Position numbers and translations under genes: made by a program
Part shown: positions 5,741-9,653 of the stretch, piece after piece
How positions within the stretch are numbered: the first letter of the stretch is position 1
How the letters are laid out: every line of letters begins with the position of its first letter
Notes under the pieces: generated by a model
Databases searched by the model: none
The model's input: only the letters and a program-made list of their open reading frames with translations
Told to the model about the DNA's origin: nothing
DNA from: a bacterium BMS3Bbin02
Lineage (GTDB): Bacteria > Actinomycetota > Acidimicrobiia > Spongiisociales > UBA5794
Reading direction: 5' to 3'
DNA: 9,653 bases
Assembly: GCA_002898115.1 (NCBI GenBank)
Contig: BDTL01000275.1
Span: 1 to 9,653, forward strand

Positions 5741-6598
5741 ATGCCACTCTCTGATGTCAACGGTCGTTCTTACGGTCCGCAAACGGTACACCTCACAGAA
5801 ACGCTCTCCCGTCAGTTCGTGAGTGCGACGGGGGACGACGAGTCCCGGTGGGTCAATGCTGCTCCGCCATCGTTCGCTGCTGCGTTGCTGTTTGCCGTTG
5901 CCCCAGAGTTCCTCACCGATCCCGATGTTGTGCCCTTCACAAGGGTTCTTGTTCATTCCGACCAGCGCTTTAAGTGGTCAGGCCCCCTCAGCCACAACTC
6001 AGTGTGGACCGTTGCCGCAACGGTGACATCGGTCCGCTCTCGCGGGCCTATGAATTTTGTCACTCTTGCGGCCGAAGCCACCGGGGACAATGGATCGTCG
6101 CTGGAGTCGACGTCGGTGTTCCTCATGGGCGACAAAGCGGGTACAGGCGCCACCGACGAGCGCGCGGAGCCTTCGATTGCTGAGCATGCGGCCAACGAGT
6201 CCGTTGCCGCTGTCCATCTCGATGACGGAGCCGAACCGACTCAGATAGCGAAATCCGTGAGTCGTCTCGGGCTGATGAAATATGCAGCGGTGAGCGGAGA
6301 CTTCAACCCTGTCCATCTCGATCACGATTCGGCGGTTGCGTCGGGTCTCGCCGGCATTGTTGTGCATGGTTTGTTGATGTCTTCGTGGATGCTGCAAGTC
6401 GCGGTGGCCGGCACGTCGGGGGATGCTCCTCTTGTGGACGCCAGGATCCGATTCAAGAATCCCCTCTTTCCGGCCGAGCAAGCAACGATCACGGGATCGA
6501 TGAACACGTCGGGTGAAGGTCTAACGGCATCGTTGAATGCGACCAGCGGCGATGTGACGCTTGCCACGTGTCAGGCAGCGATCGTGCGGGGCGGGTAA
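5741..6598 (+). CDS. Fused HadA-HadB-like (R)-specific dehydratase/hydratase, MaoC family
   Basis: This 285-aa protein appears to be two hot-dog domains in one chain. Residues about 10-132 resemble the MaoC N-terminal (HadA/FAS1-like) domain, with ATGDDESRW (29-37) and the RVLVHSDQRFKW stretch (68-79), but without catalytic residues. Residues about 165-283 are a MaoC/HadB domain with the hydratase-2 signature: AAVSGDFNPVHLD (182-194), with D187 and H192 as catalytic pair, then GIVVHGLLMSSW (205-216). In mycobacteria these are separate HadA and HadB subunits that dehydrate 3-hydroxyacyl-ACP, at the same place between rpmG and trpT. Here the substrate could be acyl-ACP or acyl-CoA; sequence alone does not decide. 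The ATG at 5741 fits a leaderless promoter. Its stop lies 4 bases before the sigma factor gene, so the two are probably cotranscribed. Confidence 0.85.
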   Translation: MPLSDVNGRSYGPQTVHLTETLSRQFVSATGDDESRWVNAAPPSFAAALLFAVAPEFLTDPDVVPFTRVLVHSDQRFKWSGPLSHNSVWTVAATVTSVRSRGPMNFVTLAAEATGDNGSSLESTSVFLMGDKAGTGATDERAEPSIAEHAANESVAAVHLDDGAEPTQIAKSVSRLGLMKYAAVSGDFNPVHLDHDSAVASGLAGIVVHGLLMSSWMLQVAVAGTSGDAPLVDARIRFKNPLFPAEQATITGSMNTSGEGLTASLNATSGDVTLATCQAAIVRGG

Positions 6599-6602
6599 CC
6601 CG

Positions 6603-7178
6603 ATGCAGACCGATGCAGTCAGAAACAGTGAAGAGGAGTTGATTGCCGCCGCAAAGACCGGCGATACATCGGCTTTCTCGGAACTAGTGCGACGACATCA
6701 GCATGAGGTGTTCACGTTGGCCTACCGACTGGTTGGCGATAGAGATCAAGCAGCGGACGTTTCTCAAGAAGCGTTCATCCGTGCATGGCGCCATCTGGAG
6801 AAGTTCCGCGGTGATGCCAAGTTTTCGACGTGGCTGCATCGGATTACCGTCAATGCTGCATGGTCATTCCGTCGCAAGGCGAAGCGTCATGAGGCTGCCA
6901 GCCTGGACGAATTCGTCGTGAGTCTGCCCGAAGTCAGAAGCGTTGAGCCAGAGCGCGCCGCCGAAAGTGCCACGATGCGCCCCCGGTTGTTGCAAGCCCT
7001 CAATGGGCTTTCACCATCGGTGCGGTCGGTGGTTGTTCTGCGCGACATCTACGACTGGTCGCATGCCCAGATCGCCGAGCACCTTGATATTTCCGTGACC
7101 GCCGCGAAAGTCCGCCTCCATCGCGGGCATAAACAACTGAAGTCCCGACTGTGGGATGAATACGGGAGGGATGTATGA
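6603..7178 (+). CDS. ECF-type RNA polymerase sigma factor
   Basis: This 191-aa protein has the two-domain build of an extracytoplasmic-function sigma factor. Region 2 spans about residues 25-95, with RLVGDRDQAADVSQEAFIRAW (core binding and -10 recognition, given in part) and FSTWLHRITVN. Region 4 spans about 126-182, with LSPSVRSVVVLRDIYDWSHAQIA and the recognition-helix stretch SVTAAKVRLHRG. Regions 1.1 and 3 are absent. I start it at the ATG at 6603, four bases after the dehydratase stop. The ATG at 6561 would overlap that gene by 38 bases and add an unrelated 14-residue tail. No strong ribosome binding site is seen, so translational coupling is likely. Its stop overlaps the anti-sigma start (ATGA), typical of a sigma/anti-sigma pair. 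Its targets and ECF group are not determined here. Confidence 0.93.
   Translation: MQTDAVRNSEEELIAAAKTGDTSAFSELVRRHQHEVFTLAYRLVGDRDQAADVSQEAFIRAWRHLEKFRGDAKFSTWLHRITVNAAWSFRRKAKRHEAASLDEFVVSLPEVRSVEPERAAESATMRPRLLQALNGLSPSVRSVVVLRDIYDWSHAQIAEHLDISVTAAKVRLHRGHKQLKSRLWDEYGRDV
7164..7170 (+). promoter_or_regulatory. Ribosome binding site of the anti-sigma gene
   Basis: GGGAGGG lies 4 bases before the ATG at 7175, inside the end of the sigma factor gene. Together with the ATGA overlap it supports coupled, near-equal production of sigma and anti-sigma. Confidence 0.6.
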
Positions 7179-7525
7179 GAGCTACGTGTTCTTTGGCGAA
7201 ACTGTGGATGCCCGGTTTCGTTGATACACCGGTGACCCCGGGTCTGCACGGCCACCTAGAAACCTGCCTCGGATGTCAGGCCGAGATGGCGAAGTACAAG
7301 CGGCTTCATCGCGAACTGGCGTCTCTTGCCCCGGTCGCTGAGCTTGCGCCGGCCGGGTTTGTGGCTGCTGTCGGTATAGCAATCGCCGAGGGTGTTGCGA
7401 CCGTTGAAACCCCCGAAAAGGGCTACGCCGCGGCGACCGCGGCGATCGCGGTGACCGGGGCGACGCTAGTTGCCCTCGGTGCCGCCGCGTTTCTGCGCCG
7501 CCGCCACGCCCATTCCGCGGGCTAA
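7175..7525 (+). CDS. Zinc-finger (ZAS) membrane anti-sigma factor
   Basis: This 116-aa protein overlaps the ECF sigma gene by 4 bases and is very likely its cognate inhibitor. The N-terminal 50 residues look like a zinc-containing anti-sigma domain: C5, then FVD, then H27-x3-C31-x2-C34 (HLETCLGC). The helix EMAKYKRLHREL follows. Residues about 85-107 form a clear membrane helix (AAIAVTGATLVALGAAAF) followed by RRRH. An Ala/Val-rich stretch at 61-78 could be a second, weaker membrane segment. With two segments, both ends would be cytoplasmic and would fit the positive-inside rule better. No extracellular sensor domain is present, so release is probably by redox or zinc change or by a partner rather than by proteolysis of a large outer domain; this is inference. 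Confidence 0.82.
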   Translation: MRATCSLAKLWMPGFVDTPVTPGLHGHLETCLGCQAEMAKYKRLHRELASLAPVAELAPAGFVAAVGIAIAEGVATVETPEKGYAAATAAIAVTGATLVALGAAAFLRRRHAHSAG

Positions 7526-7549
7526 ACTCTCAGATAGGGACCACGACGT

Positions 7550-7579
7550 TTTACACTTTCGGGTGAAGCACCATATACT
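7550..7579 (+). promoter_or_regulatory. Strong sigma70-type promoter for tRNA-Trp and secE-nusG-rplK-rplA
   Basis: TTTACA (7550-7555) and TATACT (7574-7579) are separated by 18 bases, close to the housekeeping consensus. The start is expected near 7586, some 16 bases before the tRNA. This is the best promoter in the window and is placed to drive the tRNA and the downstream secretion, NusG and ribosomal protein genes. Confidence 0.8.
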
Positions 7580-7602
7580 CACACGTCGGCCTCCGGTCGT
7601 AG

Positions 7603-7676
7603 AGGGGTGTAGCTCTAACGGCTAGAGCGCTGGTCTCCAAAACCAGAGGTTGTGGGTTCGAATCCCACCACCCCTG
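7603..7676 (+). tRNA. trpT: tRNA-Trp (anticodon CCA)
   Basis: A full cloverleaf of 74 bases is seen. The acceptor stem AGGGGTG pairs perfectly with CACCCCT (7669-7675), with G7676 as discriminator. The D stem is GCTC/GAGC. The anticodon stem CTGGT/ACCAG surrounds the loop CTCCAAA with anticodon CCA at 7637-7639, which reads the Trp codon UGG. The T arm is GTGGG-TTCGAAT-CCCAC. The 3' CCA is not encoded and must be added. It lies 21 bases before secE, the placement seen in mycobacteria and several other bacteria. Confidence 0.97.
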
Positions 7677-7697
7677 CTTGTCAAGGAAGGATTGCCC

Positions 7698-7970
7698 GTG
7701 AATCGAGAGATGCGACGCCTCCAGGCCAAGGAGGAAGAGCGCGCCAAGAAGCGACGTCAACAGGGCCCGGCCCCGCGGCGTAAACGCGCAAGCGCGCAGC
7801 AATTCATTCGTGAGGTTCGCCAGGAGATGAAGAAAGTAGCGTGGCCAACTCATCGAGAGTTGACGACGTTCACGGTTGTCGTGCTCATCACGACCACAAC
7901 TCTTACCGGTCTCACTTTCGGTCTTGATTGGGTCCTGCGCCAGGCGTTCCTCAAGGTGCTGGGGACGTAA
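7698..7970 (+). CDS. secE: Preprotein translocase subunit SecE
   Basis: SecE clamps the SecY channel in the cytoplasmic membrane. The protein has 90 aa from a GTG start at 7698, chosen because AAGGAAGG (7683-7690) lies 7 bases upstream and because an ATG at 7650 would lie inside the tRNA. Residues 1-35 are charged and Lys/Arg-rich. The family signature follows: FIREVRQEMKKVAWPTHREL, an amphipathic helix, then a single membrane helix (about TFTVVVLITTTTLTGLTFGL) and a short tail. This is the short one-helix form, as in Gram-positive bacteria, unlike the three-helix E. coli protein. nusG begins 3 bases after its stop. Confidence 0.95.
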   Translation: MNREMRRLQAKEEERAKKRRQQGPAPRRKRASAQQFIREVRQEMKKVAWPTHRELTTFTVVVLITTTTLTGLTFGLDWVLRQAFLKVLGT

Positions 7971-7973
7971 GGA

Positions 7974-8612
7974 ATGAGCGATGTGACCGAGGTACCCGAC
8001 CTAACAGAATCCGACGAAGAGGCCGATGCTCCGACGCCGTACGTCGAACCGACACCGGAGAGTCCGTACGATCTGCCGGGTTCGTGGTACGTCGTCCACT
8101 CCTACTCGGGATACGAGAACAAGGTCAAAGTGAACCTTGAAACTCGTGTGAAATCGATGCACCTCGAGGACAAGATTTTTGATGTCATCATCCCGATGGA
8201 AGATGTCGTCGAATTCAAGGGCGGTAAGAAGGTTACCGTCCAGCGTAAGAAGTTCCCCGGCTACATCTTGTGCCGGCTCTATTTGGACGACGATGCGTGG
8301 TATGCGGTGCGCAACACCCCGGGAGTAACCGGGTTTGTTGGTTCCGGCACCAAGCCAACCCCATTGTCCAGGCGAGAGGTGGAGCGCATTCTCGGCGTCC
8401 GCAAGGATGATGAGGTCGAGAAAGAGAAACCACGGTTTAAGCCGGCCTGGGAGGTCGGCGAAACGGTGCGAGTGGTCACAGGGCCGTTCGCCGATTTCAA
8501 CGGTATCGTCGAAGACATTAACGTCGACCAATCCAAGGTCCGAGTTCTCGTTGACATCTTCGGTCGCGAGACACCTGTCGAACTCAGTTTCGACCAGATC
8601 CTCAAGTTCTAA
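7974..8612 (+). CDS. nusG: Transcription termination/antitermination protein NusG
   Basis: NusG binds RNA polymerase and links it to Rho or to the ribosome via S10. The protein has 212 aa. Residues 1-35 are an acidic, proline-containing tail common in actinobacterial NusG. The NGN domain spans about 37-143, with WYVVHSYSGYENKVKVNL and KFPGYILCRLYLDD (parts of the polymerase-binding face) and NTPGVTGFVG. The KOW domain spans about 158-211, with VRVVTGPFADFNGIVEDI. It starts 3 bases after secE and lacks a well-spaced ribosome binding site, so it probably depends on translational coupling. It precedes rplK by 18 bases. Confidence 0.97.
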   Translation: MSDVTEVPDLTESDEEADAPTPYVEPTPESPYDLPGSWYVVHSYSGYENKVKVNLETRVKSMHLEDKIFDVIIPMEDVVEFKGGKKVTVQRKKFPGYILCRLYLDDDAWYAVRNTPGVTGFVGSGTKPTPLSRREVERILGVRKDDEVEKEKPRFKPAWEVGETVRVVTGPFADFNGIVEDINVDQSKVRVLVDIFGRETPVELSFDQILKF

Positions 8613-8630
8613 CTCAAGCGAGGTTTTCCA

Positions 8631-9059
8631 ATGGGCCGCAAGAAGCTCATGACCGTTATCAAACTGCAGATTCCCGCCGGGCAGGCATCGCCTGCGCCAC
8701 CGGTTGGTCCTGCTCTGGGTCAGCACAGCGTCAACATCATGGATTTCGTCAAGGCATACAACGATGCCACCGCGAGCCAGGCCGGGACGATTATCCCGGT
8801 AGAGATCTCGGTGTATGAGGATCGTACGTTCACCTTTGTCACCAAGACTCCGCCAGCGGCAGTTCTGTTGCGCCAGGCGGCCAAGATCGAAAAAGGCTCG
8901 GCTGAGCCACACAAGATCAAGGTGGGTAGCGTCACACGCGATCAGGTTCGTGACATAGCCGAGACGAAGATGCGAGATCTCAACGCCAACGACATTGACG
9001 CAGCAATGTTGATCGTCGAAGGGACGGCCCGTTCGATGGGCTTGCTCGTCGACGGTTAG
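8631..9059 (+). CDS. rplK: 50S ribosomal protein L11
   Basis: L11 binds 23S rRNA in the GTPase-associated centre and affects EF-G action and, in many bacteria, RelA activation. The protein has 142 aa, the normal length. The N-terminal domain shows IPAGQASPAPPVGPALGQHSVNIMDF, with the conserved proline-rich region contacting factors and thiopeptides (quoted in part). The C-terminal RNA-binding domain shows FVTKTPPAAVLL and a late stretch ending with GTARSMGLLV. A weak ribosome binding site (GCGAGG) lies 8 bases upstream. The order nusG-rplK-rplA is widely conserved. Confidence 0.97.
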   Translation: MGRKKLMTVIKLQIPAGQASPAPPVGPALGQHSVNIMDFVKAYNDATASQAGTIIPVEISVYEDRTFTFVTKTPPAAVLLRQAAKIEKGSAEPHKIKVGSVTRDQVRDIAETKMRDLNANDIDAAMLIVEGTARSMGLLVDG

Positions 9060-9083
9060 AAGTCGCAAAGAACCACTGACAGA

Positions 9084-9134
9084 ACGGGCAGTTCCCGTCA
9101 CATCCCGTGGGAGGCCTTCCGGCCGCCGTACCAC
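9084..9134 (+). promoter_or_regulatory. Structured rplK-rplA spacer, candidate L1-binding site
   Basis: Two hairpins fill the 89-base spacer. The first is ACGGG (9084-9088) with CCCGT (9094-9098). The second has an outer stem GTGG (9107-9110) with CCAC (9131-9134), a purine-rich GAG internal loop on the 5' side, and an inner GGCC-TTCC-GGCC hairpin (9113-9124). GTGGGAGG resembles the GGGAGG-containing L1-binding region of 23S rRNA and known L1 mRNA targets. The rplA ribosome binding site TAGGAG follows at once (9135-9140), so protein binding could block rplA initiation. The pairings are seen; L1 control is inference. Confidence 0.45.
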
Positions 9135-9148
9135 TAGGAGAATGAACC

Positions 9149-9653
9149 ATGGCTAAGAACGCCAAAAAGAGAGCCGCCGCACGGCTCAAGTACGACATCG
9201 AAACTCGCTACACACCCGAGGCTGCAGTCGCCGCCGTGAAAACGATGGCCTATGCGTCGTTTGATGAGAGTGTCGACGCCGTGTACCTGCTCGGCATTGA
9301 TCCACGTCAGGCGGAGCAGATCGTGCGTGGCACAGTGAGCCTCCCTCACGGCACCGGCAAGGATGTCCGAGTCTGTGTCTTTGCGAGCGGTGAGAACATT
9401 GCTATCGCCGAGAAGGCGGGTGCCGACATTGTCGGTGGCCCGGAACTCGCGGACGAGTTCGCCAAGGGCCGTGCGCTCGATTTCGACGTCACTATCGCAA
9501 CTCCCGACATGATGCCGGTCGTCGGCAAGCTCGGGCAGCTGTTCGGACCACGGGGCTTGATGCCAAACCCGAAATCAGGGACGGTGACGACGGATGTCGC
9601 CAAAACCGTTGCGGAGTTCAAGGCCGGCCGGGTCGAGTACCGCAACGATCGAT
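9149..9653 (+). CDS. rplA: 50S ribosomal protein L1 (3'-partial)
   Basis: L1 forms the mobile L1 stalk that handles E-site tRNA and often represses its own operon by binding mRNA. The first 168 residues are present, of about 230-240 expected; the frame is open to the window end. The start is the ATG at 9149, 8 bases after TAGGAG; the nearby ATG at 9142 is in another frame. Family landmarks are the Lys-rich start MAKNAKKRAAARLK, LGIDPRQAEQIVRGTVSLP (about 49-67), and the L1 signature around GPRGLMPNPKSGTVT (about 133-147). Confidence 0.96.
   Translation, partial: MAKNAKKRAAARLKYDIETRYTPEAAVAAVKTMAYASFDESVDAVYLLGIDPRQAEQIVRGTVSLPHGTGKDVRVCVFASGENIAIAEKAGADIVGGPELADEFAKGRALDFDVTIATPDMMPVVGKLGQLFGPRGLMPNPKSGTVTTDVAKTVAEFKAGRVEYRNDR

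Noticed and set aside
5650..5760. Upstream extension of the lipoprotein gene to an ATG at 5760
   Set aside because: It would place 37 residues in front of a normal signal peptide and overlap the divergent dehydratase gene, and the ATG at 5649 has a well-placed -10 box.
6561..6602. Upstream start for the sigma factor at 6561
   Set aside because: It overlaps the dehydratase end and adds residues not typical of ECF sigma N-termini; the ATG at 6603 gives standard length and tight spacing.
7650..7697. ATG at 7650 as start of secE
   Set aside because: It lies inside tRNA-Trp. The GTG at 7698 has a good ribosome binding site and gives a normal SecE.
8001..9134. Minus-strand open frame of 377 codons across nusG, rplK and the rplA leader
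   Set aside because: It runs antisense through two unmistakable conserved genes and shows no recognisable motif or start signal.

Overview
The window is a ribosomal and transcription core locus from a moderately GC-rich actinobacterium. The evidence is the order fusA, tuf, rpmG (zinc-ribbon L33), HadA/HadB-type dehydratase, tRNA-Trp, secE, nusG, rplK, rplA. Mycobacteria have rpmG2-hadA-hadB-hadC-trpT-secE-nusG-rplK-rplA. NusG carries an acidic N-terminal tail, L33 looks mycobacterial, and several starts look leaderless. A deep-branching lineage such as Acidimicrobiia is my guess; no marker here proves the class.

Layout. Bases 1-3289 (+) are the end of a str operon: EF-G, whose first base lies just outside the window, then EF-Tu after 14 bases. 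A 95-base spacer with two hairpins leads to rpmG (3385-3546). Two genes on the minus strand follow: a COG1926-type phosphoribosyltransferase (4275-3640) and a DUF4015-type putative glycoside hydrolase lipoprotein (5649-4345). They sit between rpmG and the dehydratase, where mycobacteria have nothing. A 91-base divergent region carries a -10 box for each direction, each placed so that transcription would start on the ATG.

Bases 5741-7525 (+) form a tight three-gene set: a fused HadA-HadB-like dehydratase, an ECF sigma factor, and a small zinc-finger membrane anti-sigma factor. A strong sigma70-type promoter then drives tRNA-Trp (7603-7676), secE, nusG, rplK and rplA. The rplA gene runs off the right end. 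The rplK-rplA spacer holds a stem-loop resembling an L1-binding site.

Function. EF-G and EF-Tu drive elongation. L33, L11 and L1 are large-subunit proteins; L11 and L1 lie at or near the factor-binding and E-site regions. NusG couples transcription and translation, and SecE is a core translocon subunit. The dehydratase/sigma/anti-sigma set links a lipid or acyl-CoA dehydratase to an envelope- or redox-type regulatory switch, which is inference from layout. The most unusual signal is that tuf uses almost only codons ending in G or T, sharply unlike its neighbours. I found no CRISPR array, transposase, integrase or phage gene, and no clearly novel defence system.
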